64,000 bases of DNA from Prolixibacteraceae bacterium (GCA_028282705.1 JANQHI010000081.1:1-64000), one strand, 5' to 3'. Positions 35,779 through 45,562 are shown, numbered from the stretch's first letter. Program-made: numbers and translations. The notes: a model not told the origin generated them from the letters alone.

Positions 35779-36927
35779 TTAGAATATATATTTAGCTACT
35801 TTTTTATAAATATCCTCCCCTCTCAACTCTTTTTCCAGGATTTTCCCATCAGGATCAATAAGTATAATATGGGGAATGCCAGTAATGCAATATTTGTTCA
35901 TTGTGGGACTGATATCTTTTCTTTCAAGTAATATTTGATCCCAGTAACTTTTATCCTCATGAATAGCCTCTAACCATTTCTCTTTCTTATGGTCTGAAGA
36001 AACGCCCAAAACAGTAAAACCTTTATCCTTGTAAGAATTGTATGCTTTCAGCAGGTTTGGGGTTTCAAGCCTGCACCATTTGCAGCCCGAACTCCAGAAA
36101 TCAACTATAACATACATACCCCTATAATCATTTAATGTTTTTGTAGTACCAGTGGTGTCAATGCCAGTAATATCAGGAGCCACATTGCCTATTGCACACT
36201 TTTCATAATCATCTAATGTTTGGATCATTTTTTCAGCATATGCCGACTGTTTGGCTACTTCTCCAAACTCTTCTATCCGTTTGCGCCCTTCAGTTATATC
36301 TTGTACAGTATGGTATTCAAATTTGCGGAATTGTTTGGAAAAATAAAGGTACATACCAACAACATTATCTTTGTTATCTGCAATTGTTTTCAGGTTTAGG
36401 TCTTCAATAAAAGGCTCTGAGGCTTTAATCATTTTTATTTGTTCATCCTTTATTTTCTTCATTATTTCACGGTCACCTTTTTCACGAGCTGCATAGAATT
36501 GTTTGGATAGTTTATCCATCTTTTTTTGCTGGGCTATGCTGTCACTTTTATGAGTATAGGTAGCAAATATATCCTGTAATGGCGAACCACTAACCTTCCA
36601 GTTTATAATGTCTCTGTTATTACTTCCTTTTTCTAACATACCCTTTGCTTCCATGTCTGTTGCTTCTATAAAGAAACTCCCTCCAATAGTTCCGTTACCT
36701 ATAAAATACTTTTGTGGTGAAATATTTTCAAGTTTTATTTCAAACTTCCCATTCACAATCATTGCAGAGTCAATAGGTTCGTACTGCCCGTAATATTCAT
36801 TGATGATTTTGCATAAATGTATCTTATCAAATTCAGCCCCTTCTATCTCTCCTTTCAAAATGGGAGTCGAATTGCATGAATATAAGGTCGCAATTACAAC
36901 TGAAAGCGAAAATATTTTTATTCTCAT
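35779..36927 (-). CDS. DUF4369/TlpA-family thioredoxin-like lipoprotein
   Basis: A 382-residue lipoprotein with a short signal ending LYSC (Cys18). Residues 20-110 form a DUF4369 domain (LKGEIEGAEFDKIHL), then a charged helical region. The C-terminal 140 residues are a TlpA/AhpC-like thioredoxin fold with VDFWSSGCKWCRLE, a CxxC active site, and the cis-Pro region GIPHIILIDPDG. It probably reduces or isomerises disulfides in the envelope. I chose the ATG at 36927 because the lipobox follows it; the longer track ORF would overlap the MORN gene. It is the last gene of the SusC/SusD operon, 23 bases after the MORN gene. Confidence 0.9.
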   Translation of the reverse strand: MRIKIFSLSVVIATLYSCNSTPILKGEIEGAEFDKIHLCKIINEYYGQYEPIDSAMIVNGKFEIKLENISPQKYFIGNGTIGGSFFIEATDMEAKGMLEKGSNNRDIINWKVSGSPLQDIFATYTHKSDSIAQQKKMDKLSKQFYAAREKGDREIMKKIKDEQIKMIKASEPFIEDLNLKTIADNKDNVVGMYLYFSKQFRKFEYHTVQDITEGRKRIEEFGEVAKQSAYAEKMIQTLDDYEKCAIGNVAPDITGIDTTGTTKTLNDYRGMYVIVDFWSSGCKWCRLETPNLLKAYNSYKDKGFTVLGVSSDHKKEKWLEAIHEDKSYWDQILLERKDISPTMNKYCITGIPHIILIDPDGKILEKELRGEDIYKKVAKYIF

Positions 36928-36950
36928 CTTCTTTAAATTATTTATAAACC

Positions 36951-37628
36951 TTAAACCGAAATAATTACAGTCCAATTTCCTTCCTCAAATATTTCAAACG
37001 TTAGGTTGTATGAGAATTGCCCAACGCTGAAAGAGACATTGACCTGTTCTAGTGGGAATACAACATTTGTAAGGGTTAAATTACCTCCTCGATTTTCTTT
37101 TATTGTATTTTTAGGGTCACGTACTGATATTTGCTGAGCGGCAATTTGTTGCCCCCCTGCATAAACCATAATAGCCACCTGGTTTATTTCTCCTGCATTT
37201 TTCTGAAAATCAACTTTTCGTATGCCTTGTTCTGAAAACGTCCGATAAGGTTCTTTATACTTGCCTATGTAATCATTATTTTTGAAATATCCAGTAAGCA
37301 CACTGTCGGGTTTAGTTTCCTGTTTAATACGTAGTTCTCCTTGCCCCGACATTTTACCTTTTACAAACTCACCATTATATTTATTGCCATTCCCCCATGT
37401 GTAAATTCCTTTGCCATGTGGATAACCTTTTTTGAACATACCTTTATAATGATCGGTTTCACCCCATGCTTCGCCTTCACCATGAGCCAGGCCTTTTTTT
37501 ACATTGCCTTTATATTTTTTATTAATTGTTGGTATCAAGACTTTGGTTTCTTTATCTTCAGGAACTAAGGTGAATCCACACAAAACAACTAACGTCAATA
37601 GTGTACTAATAATTTGTTTTATAGCCAT
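36951..37628 (-). CDS. Secreted MORN-repeat protein
   Basis: A 225-residue protein with an N-terminal signal or anchor (IISTLLTLVVLCGFTL). Residues 38-105 hold three or four MORN repeats (YKGNVKKGLAHGEGEAW, YKGMFKKGYPHGKGIYTWG, YNGEFVKGKMSGQGEL). The last 90 residues are a beta-rich domain without a recognised family. MORN repeats make beta-strand ribbons that bind proteins or lipids. The gene lies 57 bases after susD and 23 before the thioredoxin-like gene, all in one direction, so it is probably part of the uptake operon. Confidence 0.85.
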   Translation of the reverse strand: MAIKQIISTLLTLVVLCGFTLVPEDKETKVLIPTINKKYKGNVKKGLAHGEGEAWGETDHYKGMFKKGYPHGKGIYTWGNGNKYNGEFVKGKMSGQGELRIKQETKPDSVLTGYFKNNDYIGKYKEPYRTFSEQGIRKVDFQKNAGEINQVAIMVYAGGQQIAAQQISVRDPKNTIKENRGGNLTLTNVVFPLEQVNVSFSVGQFSYNLTFEIFEEGNWTVIISV

Positions 37629-37685
37629 ATTTGGAATTGTTAAAGTTTAGGGACATCTAACTGTAGATGCCCCTATATAAATATA

Positions 37686-39089
37686 TTAATCTCGTGGGTT
37701 TAACTCCATGTCTGGATTAAAGTTGATAACATCAGCAGGAATTGGAAATATGTAATTATTTGAATTAGGAGTTAATGTGAATGTTTGATCTTTCAAAGGA
37801 TGCGTAATTGTAACCGCATATTCCGATTCTTTATTTAACCTTTTCAAGTCAAACCATCTCATCCCGGTCATGATCATTTCCCTTCGCCTTTCTTCAAGTG
37901 CAAACTTCAAGGCATCATTCTTTGTAGTTATGTCTGCTGTAGTAAGATCAGCATAGTTTTTGATTCTTTTCACGCGAAGGGTATTCAGGTCGTCCAGTAC
38001 CTGTTGTATTGTTCCATCGTTTAAACGGGCATTACATTCAGCCCTTATAACGTACATTTCACTAACGGATACACAGTGGTTGATATTCATCCTTGTTTGG
38101 TTTGTTATTTTACCGGTAGCTACTTGTTGCCATCCTGTAGCAGGGTCATAAACCCAATTAAGATCGCTAGTTATACGATTTACCCTCATATCATTAGCTT
38201 TATCAAACAAAGCAGCCAGGCCGTCCGAAAAGTGCCCATTAAAAAATCCCCTTGTATATCCGTAATAACGATAGATATATTGTTCAGCATTGTAAAGGTC
38301 ACCTATCTGTGTAGCCATGTCAGTATAATCACCTAAAGTATTTTTTTCATTTAATGCTAAGGTTGCATTGGCACGGGCTTTTTCATAATCGCCCATTTGC
38401 AAGTATACCCTAGCCAGTAATCCATAACCTGTCTCTTTGGTTGGCCGAACTATACTTTTGGGTATATTTGGTAAAAACTCTACTGATTCGTTTAGATCTG
38501 CCAGGATAAAATCATATATTTCTTTAACTGATGCCCTTCCATTGGTTTGGGCAGCTGCATCTGCTACCGTTACTTTTGGCACACCAGGATCGGATGCTGC
38601 AGTCGCCTCGTCATATTGTTTTGCAAAAGAATTCACCAATAACCAATATTCATAAGCCCTTCCAGTTCGTGCTTCAGCTTTTATACGCTTTTTGTCCTGC
38701 TCTGTATCATTTGAACTCATTAAAGAATTATCAACTTCATTAATAACAAGATTATAAGTATAGATACTGTTATATGAGTTATTCCACATTCTCACTTTTA
38801 CATTTTCCGGGAAAAGGTCTCCATCCCATCTATAATAACGGAGTAATGCATTATGAGGATTATTCAGGTCGCCTAATTTATCCTCTTCAGATACATGGTC
38901 ATCAGCTGATAAAAAAAGAAGGTCTTCATCTGAAGTGGTGTGAATTGAGTATGACCCCCCATTTAATAATAAGTCGTAATCTTCTACCTTTGAAGGGATT
39001 ACCTTTCCCTTGGGTTCAACATCAAGATATTCATCGCAACTGGTTAACAGTAACGCAAATAATAGTACATATATATGGTTCTTTTTCAT
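37686..39089 (-). CDS. SusD/RagB family surface lipoprotein
   Basis: A 467-residue lipoprotein with signal MKKNHIYVLLFALLLTSC and the typical mature start DEYLDVEPKG. Tetratricopeptide-like helices (YGLLARVYLQMGDYEKARANATLAL) and the C-terminal RRREMIMTGMRWFDLKRL and YIFPIPADVINFN are diagnostic of SusD. It caps the SusC transporter and binds the substrate outside the cell. It is 18 bases after the susC stop and on the same strand. The substrate cannot be read from sequence; the absence of glycosidases in the operon leaves peptides or another nutrient open. Confidence 0.95.
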   Translation of the reverse strand: MKKNHIYVLLFALLLTSCDEYLDVEPKGKVIPSKVEDYDLLLNGGSYSIHTTSDEDLLFLSADDHVSEEDKLGDLNNPHNALLRYYRWDGDLFPENVKVRMWNNSYNSIYTYNLVINEVDNSLMSSNDTEQDKKRIKAEARTGRAYEYWLLVNSFAKQYDEATAASDPGVPKVTVADAAAQTNGRASVKEIYDFILADLNESVEFLPNIPKSIVRPTKETGYGLLARVYLQMGDYEKARANATLALNEKNTLGDYTDMATQIGDLYNAEQYIYRYYGYTRGFFNGHFSDGLAALFDKANDMRVNRITSDLNWVYDPATGWQQVATGKITNQTRMNINHCVSVSEMYVIRAECNARLNDGTIQQVLDDLNTLRVKRIKNYADLTTADITTKNDALKFALEERRREMIMTGMRWFDLKRLNKESEYAVTITHPLKDQTFTLTPNSNNYIFPIPADVINFNPDMELNPRD

Positions 39090-39107
39090 TGTTCAATAGT
39101 TTTAAAT

Positions 39108-42100
39108 TTAAAAGCTAATGTTTATACCCATGCTATAAGATGGTTTTACAGGAAAGAACCTAAGAGCAATACCATGTGCTTCCGGATCAATTCCCTCATC
39201 ATTTTTTGCCCAGTAAAATAAATTATTACCCCTGAAACTTACCACTGCACTTTTCATAAATAATTTTTTCAGGACTTTTGGCGGTATATTATAAGTAAGG
39301 ATCAATTCACGTAATTTGATATAGTCACCATCAATAATGTTTTTAGTACTGTAACGAGCTACAGTAGGTGCATAAACATGTGCATTAATGCTTGGAATAT
39401 CCGTTTTTAGCTCATCTCCTTCTTTTTCCCAGGCCATTGCTGCATCAGCATGTACTTTGGCCGGACGGGAGCCTACATATTCACCATTATAAGTATCATT
39501 TAACAATACATGTCCGCCACTAAATACAAACATAAATGATAAACCAAAATTCTTATAGGATAAATTATTTGATAGAGCTCCTGTAAACTTGGGCTCGGAA
39601 GTTCCTGAATAAACCAGGTCTTCTTTCTTTACACTTTCCGATGGGCTAAATATTCCACCATAATATATGCTCTCATCCACAGTTATTTTATTGCCTTGGG
39701 CATTATAAATCGTTACCTGCCCTTTTTCATCAAGCCCGGCCCAGTTATACAAATAAAAACTTTGCGTAGGTTTTCCTTCAATATTCTGCAACCCTGAAGC
39801 AATAAAAGGAACATAATCTTCTTCATGCAATACCTTTGTTACACGGTTTTTATTATACCGGAACGTTAAGTTAGTATTCCAGTTAAAATGTGCTGCCTGA
39901 ATATTATTTGAACGTACTGTAAACTCAATTCCATTGTTTTTAATATTTGCATCATTTTTCATAAGATTGCTAAAACCTTGCGAGGGGTCAGCTTTTCCAG
40001 AAGCAAGGATATCTTCTGTTTTTTTGATATAATAATCTACACTGAAATCTAGTTTACGGTTAAGCATAGTAACATCTAAACCTATATTGGTTGTAGCTGA
40101 ACGTTCCCACCTTAGGTCTTCAATACTTGGTGACGATATGTACAATGAATTAACCAATCCGGCACGATAATTAAGCATGCTGGTTGCAATATTAAATGGT
40201 CCAAATTTGTTAGCTATATTACCATTAATCCCGTGTGACATTCTTAATGCCAGTTTACTGACTTGTTTCGACTGAAAAAATGGTTCTTCATTTATACGCC
40301 ACTTGCCACCAACTGACCAGAATGGTTTATAACGGTACTCAGGGGCGGTGCCAAACAGGTTCGACTGGTCGATCCTCATACTGCCTGAAAGTATGTACTT
40401 GCGTTTATAATCATAGCTAAAGTTTCCATACAGAGAGAAAAACCGGTCTGTTTTTTCATGAAAATCATCCTCCATAGGTATACCGCCTGCAATATAGCCA
40501 AAGGGGTGGTTTACATTTTCAAGGGTACCTTGTAGTGACCTAGCGTCGACCTGGTGGAATAGTAAAGTATTTTTATCAAACCCAAATTTATCAGTAGTAT
40601 TTGATGAATTAAAAATATGCCTGATCTCAGAACCTGTTAATGCAATAATATTATGGTCTCCAAATGTTCTATTAAAATCCAACTGGCCTCGCAGTGTATA
40701 TGAGTGGCGGTCAGACCTTGTTTCGGTAATACGGGCACCAAACGGAATATTCAATGCCATTGGGTCTCCTGCGAAATTTTTTGGAGAAGTATTATTTACG
40801 ATCTGGGCAATTTCATATGATCCGGACTCTGCAATTCGGGTATTTTTTGAAGAAGCTGTCTCGTATTGAAAGCCAAATATACCTTTTAACCCATTAACTA
40901 TGTCTGCATATAAACGTGCTTGCATCCTAGCGGAAAAACCTTTGATATTATTTGAATAGTTATTGATCTCTTTTACAGGATAATAGTTTTCATCCAGCAA
41001 TCCCATATTGAGCAAACGATTTAGTTCAGTAACATCTTTACCGCCAAATAAACCTGCATTGTCTGTACTACCCGAACCTATTCGCCCAATACGTACCGGT
41101 AAAGGATTACCATTCGCATCTTTAAACAATTCATAAGAACTAACCTGGTTTAACAGAACATCTTTGTCATAAGGAATATTTTCATTTTTATTCATAGAAA
41201 TATTACCTCCAATATCAACCCGAACCTTATTACTTATTTTAATATTATTTAAAACATCAAATAATATCCTTTCCGATTCGTCGCCAGTAAATGACCCTTC
41301 GTTATGGGTGTAGTTCAATGATACCCTGTAATTATTATTATCACCTCCTCCACTAACACTAAGGTTATGTTGCTCTTCAAACGGATTTTGGGTAAATATT
41401 TCTTTCAATTGCGAAAGGTTGTCAATTGAGCGTAGTCCTTCCAATTTAGAATCAGCCTGTGCCTGGGTGATCGTTCCTTCGTTTAGCTGTGCCATTGCTT
41501 CATAAACAATATTTCGGGCATATACAAAATAACTGGCATAAGCAGGAGAATTATTGATATAATACTGGTAAGTGCGTGGGTTACTACCTGCGCCTATTTT
41601 CTGGATATCTACCAGGTCAGATGATGATACCCTGTTCATGCGGTAAGCAAGGTCAGGCTTCTGGTTAAAGGTAAAATTATTCGTATAATTAACCTGTGTT
41701 TTGCCTTTTTTCCCACGTTTAGTTGTAATAACAATAACCCCGTTGGCAGAGCGTGCACCATAAATTGAAGCTGCCGCAGCATCTTTTAACACGTTTATGC
41801 TCTCTATTTCATATGGGTTAAGCAACGAAATATCGGTTTCTATCGGGAATCCGTCAACAATTATAAGTGGGGAAGAGTTGCCATTTATTGTTGCAACCCC
41901 CCTAATATTGAATCGCTTATTCCCTTCGTTGGCTGGGTCGCTTGAAATACCTAAACCAGACACTAAACCTTCAATTGTATTAAGAATATTTGACTGCCCC
42001 TTTTTCTCAATTTCTTTAGCAGTAATAGTGACTGTTGAACCGGTTGATTTTTCAACTGAAATATTCTGATAACCTGTGACAATTACTTCGCTTATATCTT

Positions 42101-42728
42101 CAATTGATTTTTGAAGTGTAATGGACAAATATTTTTTTTCGCCTGGTTTTACTTCTACAGTCTCAAAACCAACACTAGAAATAAGTAAAATCGGGTTTGG
42201 GTCATCTATGGTAATTTTAAAATTGCCGTTTTCATTACAAACTGTACCCTGTGCAGTACCTTTAATCTGGATTGCAGCATAAGGAATAGGAACTCCTTTT
42301 TCATTAAGTACTTGTCCAGTAATTGTAGTCTTTTGTTGTAAAAAGCCGGGCTTTTGTTCCTTTTCTTCTCGAGGACTTATAAGTATAATGTCATTTTTTA
42401 TGGAATGTATAAAATGGGTATCTTTTAATACCATTTCCAGTATTTCCTCAACAGAAGCATCTTGAACAGAGATATTTATCCCTTTTACGTCTCGTATTTT
42501 CTTGCTATTATAAAGAAAACCCAAGGTAGATTTTTTTTCGATCATCTTGATACACTCTTTTAAAGTAGCATCTGTTAAATCAAGGTCAATGCGGGTTTGG
42601 CTCAGCACGTTTGCCGAAATTTGGAAGTTGAAAACAAATAAAAGTAAAATAATGTTTTTCATAACCAACACCGCTTTTTTTTGCCTTTTAATATATGTTA
42701 AAAGACAGAATAGTAAGCTTTTTTTCAT
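39108..42728 (-). CDS. SusC/RagA TonB-linked transporter with STN domain
   Basis: A 1206-residue outer membrane transporter. A long leader with basic stretch (KRQKKAVLVMKNIILLLF) is followed by an STN domain (about 45-120, IDLDLTDATLKECIKMIEKK). Next come a carboxypeptidase-regulatory-like domain (GQVLNEKGVPIPYAAIQIKG) and the TonB plug with VIVTGYQN, IRGVATINGNSSPLIIVDG and ARSANGVIVITTKRG. The barrel ends in SYSMGINISF. The STN domain and upstream FecR and sigma genes indicate transcriptional self-induction by the bound substrate. Its codons contain more CpG than the housekeeping genes nearby. Confidence 0.96.
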   Translation of the reverse strand: MKKSLLFCLLTYIKRQKKAVLVMKNIILLLFVFNFQISANVLSQTRIDLDLTDATLKECIKMIEKKSTLGFLYNSKKIRDVKGINISVQDASVEEILEMVLKDTHFIHSIKNDIILISPREEKEQKPGFLQQKTTITGQVLNEKGVPIPYAAIQIKGTAQGTVCNENGNFKITIDDPNPILLISSVGFETVEVKPGEKKYLSITLQKSIEDISEVIVTGYQNISVEKSTGSTVTITAKEIEKKGQSNILNTIEGLVSGLGISSDPANEGNKRFNIRGVATINGNSSPLIIVDGFPIETDISLLNPYEIESINVLKDAAAASIYGARSANGVIVITTKRGKKGKTQVNYTNNFTFNQKPDLAYRMNRVSSSDLVDIQKIGAGSNPRTYQYYINNSPAYASYFVYARNIVYEAMAQLNEGTITQAQADSKLEGLRSIDNLSQLKEIFTQNPFEEQHNLSVSGGGDNNNYRVSLNYTHNEGSFTGDESERILFDVLNNIKISNKVRVDIGGNISMNKNENIPYDKDVLLNQVSSYELFKDANGNPLPVRIGRIGSGSTDNAGLFGGKDVTELNRLLNMGLLDENYYPVKEINNYSNNIKGFSARMQARLYADIVNGLKGIFGFQYETASSKNTRIAESGSYEIAQIVNNTSPKNFAGDPMALNIPFGARITETRSDRHSYTLRGQLDFNRTFGDHNIIALTGSEIRHIFNSSNTTDKFGFDKNTLLFHQVDARSLQGTLENVNHPFGYIAGGIPMEDDFHEKTDRFFSLYGNFSYDYKRKYILSGSMRIDQSNLFGTAPEYRYKPFWSVGGKWRINEEPFFQSKQVSKLALRMSHGINGNIANKFGPFNIATSMLNYRAGLVNSLYISSPSIEDLRWERSATTNIGLDVTMLNRKLDFSVDYYIKKTEDILASGKADPSQGFSNLMKNDANIKNNGIEFTVRSNNIQAAHFNWNTNLTFRYNKNRVTKVLHEEDYVPFIASGLQNIEGKPTQSFYLYNWAGLDEKGQVTIYNAQGNKITVDESIYYGGIFSPSESVKKEDLVYSGTSEPKFTGALSNNLSYKNFGLSFMFVFSGGHVLLNDTYNGEYVGSRPAKVHADAAMAWEKEGDELKTDIPSINAHVYAPTVARYSTKNIIDGDYIKLRELILTYNIPPKVLKKLFMKSAVVSFRGNNLFYWAKNDEGIDPEAHGIALRFFPVKPSYSMGINISF

Positions 42729-42819
42729 AATTTTACGTTGTTTAAGTGTAACTAATGAATACTATAATGTATTCGTTATTTCAAATTAACCGGGGAATGT
42801 TGCAACCATTTTCCGGTTT

Positions 42820-44004
42820 TTAATTTTTTGAAACGGTTATTGTTTTGTCATTGGCATTAAATTTTACATTGTCAATGGTTTCAAGTAGGTCAAGTATTAC
42901 ATTAAAATTTTCGAAGCGGGGTAACTTACCACTGTATATCTTATTTTTCAAAGAACTGTCCTCAAAAAATATTTCCAGGTCATACCATCGCGCTAGTTTC
43001 TGAAGGATAAATTCCAATGAATTATCTTCAAAAAGAAAATAGCCCATGGTCCATGCAGTAAATAATTCTGTAGCTACAGGTTTTATGTTAGTTTCAAAAT
43101 TGTCTTTATCAAATTGAAATTGTTGGTTAGGGGCTAGGCTGAATGTATTTTCAGGATCACTCTTTAGCCCACTAATTTCCACACTTCCTTCAACCAGGGT
43201 CGTATGGGAATTTTTAGCTTTATGGTAACTGCTTACGTTAAAAGCTGTACCCAATACATTTACATTGTATTCGTTTGTCTCAACAACAAACTGTTTGGAG
43301 GGGTCATAGGCTACTTTGAAAAATGCCTCTCCATCTAAAAAGATTTTCCTAACGTTTCCAATAAATTTTTCAGGATAAATGATTTTTGTATCTGAGTTAA
43401 TTATAACTTCTGTTCCATCACTAAGTTTAAGGTTGAATTCACCCCCTTTGGGAATCAGTAATATATTTAGTTTCTCTTCTGGAGCCTGTTCATTAGCCAT
43501 TTCTTTTTCGGCATAGCTTAACGTTCCTGACCTGCTATTTATTACACTATTTAAAGTCTCAAATTCAGAATCTGTCTTTTCATTAAGCCTTATTTTTTTA
43601 CCATCAGCCAGTATTAATGTTCCTTTTGAAGATCCGTGCAATATATCTGATGCCACAGGTGCATGCTCTGTAAATTTATTCTTATAAAGGGTGAAAAATA
43701 GGGGGATTGATATTATTAAAACAAGTAGTGCAGCATATTTCAACGTTTGCTTGAAAATCGTACTCCGCTTTTCTCTTTTTACTTTTTTCATTAACTTGTC
43801 AAATGCAACTTGGCTTTTAAACTGCTCATAATTTGCATTGCCATGCAATAGCAAATCGGAAGAGGTAATATTATTGATAAAGTTTTTATTGGCCTCTTTT
43901 TCACTACTCCATTTTGCTAATTCATCCTTTTCGGTTGAAGTAATAAGGCCTGTTATTTCCTTAAATAAAAGTTCACTTATCCTGATATATTTTTTAGTTT
44001 GCAT
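42820..44004 (-). CDS. FecR family anti-sigma factor
   Basis: A 394-residue inner membrane protein. The N-terminal cytoplasmic part (1-80) would hold the sigma factor. One membrane helix is at about 88-107 (LKYAALLVLIISIPLFF). The periplasmic FecR domain includes LILADGKKIRLNE, GTEVIINSDTKIIYPEKF and VLGTAFNVSSY, and a DUF4974 domain ends the protein (LEFILQKLARWYDLEIFFE). It receives the signal from the STN domain of the adjacent SusC. It is 179 bases after the sigma gene, more than usual, and 91 before susC. Confidence 0.95.
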   Translation of the reverse strand: MQTKKYIRISELLFKEITGLITSTEKDELAKWSSEKEANKNFINNITSSDLLLHGNANYEQFKSQVAFDKLMKKVKREKRSTIFKQTLKYAALLVLIISIPLFFTLYKNKFTEHAPVASDILHGSSKGTLILADGKKIRLNEKTDSEFETLNSVINSRSGTLSYAEKEMANEQAPEEKLNILLIPKGGEFNLKLSDGTEVIINSDTKIIYPEKFIGNVRKIFLDGEAFFKVAYDPSKQFVVETNEYNVNVLGTAFNVSSYHKAKNSHTTLVEGSVEISGLKSDPENTFSLAPNQQFQFDKDNFETNIKPVATELFTAWTMGYFLFEDNSLEFILQKLARWYDLEIFFEDSSLKNKIYSGKLPRFENFNVILDLLETIDNVKFNANDKTITVSKN

Positions 44005-44114
44005 ATAAACTCAATTTCTTTTATGACTAAATAAACCCTAAAATGGGTGGAACGGATATGTAATTTATTTAAGCCAAATGTTTTTATTAAGGCTTGCCTC
44101 AAAAATTTCCATGC

Positions 44115-44122
44115 TACCTTTG
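44115..44122 (+). promoter_or_regulatory. Plus-strand promoter-like site antisense to the sigma gene
   Basis: TTG at 44094 is followed after 18 bases by TACCTTTG, a near-ideal TTG-N19-TAnnTTTG promoter. It points away from fecR and into the 3' end of the sigma gene on the opposite strand. It is in the unusually long sigma-fecR gap. Confidence 0.35.
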
Positions 44123-44183
44123 TAGGATTTCCAGGGGTGAATTTGGATATTTATGTATCCAGCTAATGATTCCTAAAATCTAA

Positions 44184-44747
44184 TTATTTTAATAAGCTAA
44201 GGAGAAATACCCAAATTACTTGATCTTTTAAAATCTCTTTTAACAATCTTACAGCACGGGCTCTTTGTGATTTTATGGTATTTACTGAGACACCTAAGTT
44301 TTCTGCAATGTCTTTATATTTTATTCCTTCGAGGCACGACATCCTGAAAATTTGTTGTGCTTTATCGGGTAATTTGTCCAGTGCTTGAAATAGTAATCCT
44401 GTTAGTTCTTCTTTTATTAAATGATCTTGAAAAAACTCTTCTGACCAACTGTTTTTGATTTCGTTGATGTGCTTTCTGTCTGTTTCTTTTTTATTTAGGT
44501 AGGAGAGGGATTTGTTCCTAACACTTGTATATAAGTATGATTTGATGTTTATCAGGCTGTCAAATTGCCCTTTTTTCTCCCATAATTTATACATTACATC
44601 GCTTACTATGTCTTCGGCAGCAGCATCATTTTGTACAAAATGGAAAGCAAAAGAACATAACCTTGGGTATAACATGTGAAAAAGGTGCTCAAATATTTTT
44701 TTTTCATTATTGTTAGGGGGATTAGATAAGTGTATATTGCTTCCCAT
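44184..44747 (-). CDS. ECF sigma factor of the first SusC/SusD locus
   Basis: A 187-residue RNA polymerase sigma factor of the FecI-like Bacteroidota group. Region 2 contains AAEDIVSDVMYKLWEKK and IKSYLYTSVRNKSLSYL. Region 4 contains LPDKAQQIFRMSCLEG and YKDIAENLGVSVNTIKSQRARAV. The ORF track begins at a GTG at 44771, which lies in the -7 box, so the ATG at 44747 is preferred. It should direct transcription of the downstream susCD operon when released by FecR. Confidence 0.95.
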   Translation of the reverse strand: MGSNIHLSNPPNNNEKKIFEHLFHMLYPRLCSFAFHFVQNDAAAEDIVSDVMYKLWEKKGQFDSLINIKSYLYTSVRNKSLSYLNKKETDRKHINEIKNSWSEEFFQDHLIKEELTGLLFQALDKLPDKAQQIFRMSCLEGIKYKDIAENLGVSVNTIKSQRARAVRLLKEILKDQVIWVFLLSLLK

Positions 44748-44770
44748 GGACTTCTTTGTAATAATTATCA

Positions 44771-44778
44771 CAAAAATA
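44771..44778 (-). promoter_or_regulatory. Candidate -7 box of the first ECF sigma gene
   Basis: The minus strand reads TATTTTTG, fitting TAnnTTTG, 23 bases before the ATG at 44747. It overlaps the GTG used by the ORF track, which argues against that start. No TTG at -33. Confidence 0.35.
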
Positions 44779-44850
44779 AAAAAATAAAAATGCGGCTAAT
44801 GAATTTTTGTAGTGTACTGAATAATAAAACCTAACATCTTATTATTCAAC

Positions 44851-45417
44851 TTACTTCATTCCCATCTTTTTATTTTGTTCCAATAGCCTGATGGCTTCTT
44901 GTAAACGTTTTTGCCTGGTTTCTTGCCTTTTTGCAGTTGCAATCCAGCCAATATATTGCTTTTTATAGCTAGGTGCCAGGTTGTTAAAATTATCCCATGC
45001 TTTTTTGTTCTTTCTCAAAGCCTTTTCCATTTCTGCTGGGACAGTAACCTCTTTTGAAGTCTGTATTTTCACCAATTCTTTGTCATATTCAATCTTCTTC
45101 TCATAAAAAGCCAACCCAAAGGAGGTCATCTTTTTCTCTTTGATCAATTTTTCAGCCAGGCTAATATTCAAGGGTGACCATTTACTTTTGGGTTTCCTAA
45201 TGGTAAATTTACGTGCATATTTCTCATCATCAATCCTTCTCATTAACCCATCTATCCAACCAAAACAAAGAGCTTCTTTTACAGAGTCTAAGTATTCAAT
45301 GGATTGAACGCCAGTGTGTTTTTTATAATAAACCAACCATATTTCTTTCTCAGTGGCGTGGTTTACCTGAAGCCATTGGCGCCATTCTTCCCTTGTTTTT
45401 GGATAAAAGGTTTTCAT
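44851..45417 (-). CDS. YdeI/OmpD-associated family protein
   Basis: A 188-residue soluble protein. The start TREEWRQWLQVNHATEKEIWLVYYKK and the middle EALCFGWIDGLMRRID, with TIRKPKSKWSPLN after it, are hallmarks of the YdeI/OmpD-associated family. The C-terminus contains LAPSYKKQYIGWIATAKRQETRQKR, the basic helix common to it. Its biochemical role is not settled; it has been linked to antimicrobial-peptide resistance in some bacteria. It lies alone between the sigma gene and the sulfatase on the same strand. Confidence 0.88.
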   Translation of the reverse strand: MKTFYPKTREEWRQWLQVNHATEKEIWLVYYKKHTGVQSIEYLDSVKEALCFGWIDGLMRRIDDEKYARKFTIRKPKSKWSPLNISLAEKLIKEKKMTSFGLAFYEKKIEYDKELVKIQTSKEVTVPAEMEKALRKNKKAWDNFNNLAPSYKKQYIGWIATAKRQETRQKRLQEAIRLLEQNKKMGMK

Positions 45418-45562
45418 ATTACTGGATTTTATGCTAAGTGTTTAAACAACAATCAGAAACCCTATCTGGCCTCGAAGTATTCAATAAATTAGAAACCTAA
45501 TAATTACGAAAACCATGATAATATTGGTATGACAACAGATTTAGGATTTATAATATTGGTTA

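Noticed and set aside
45519-45560. ATAATATTGGT repeated twice after the sulfatase gene
   Set aside because: Two short AT-rich copies without structure or a known role.
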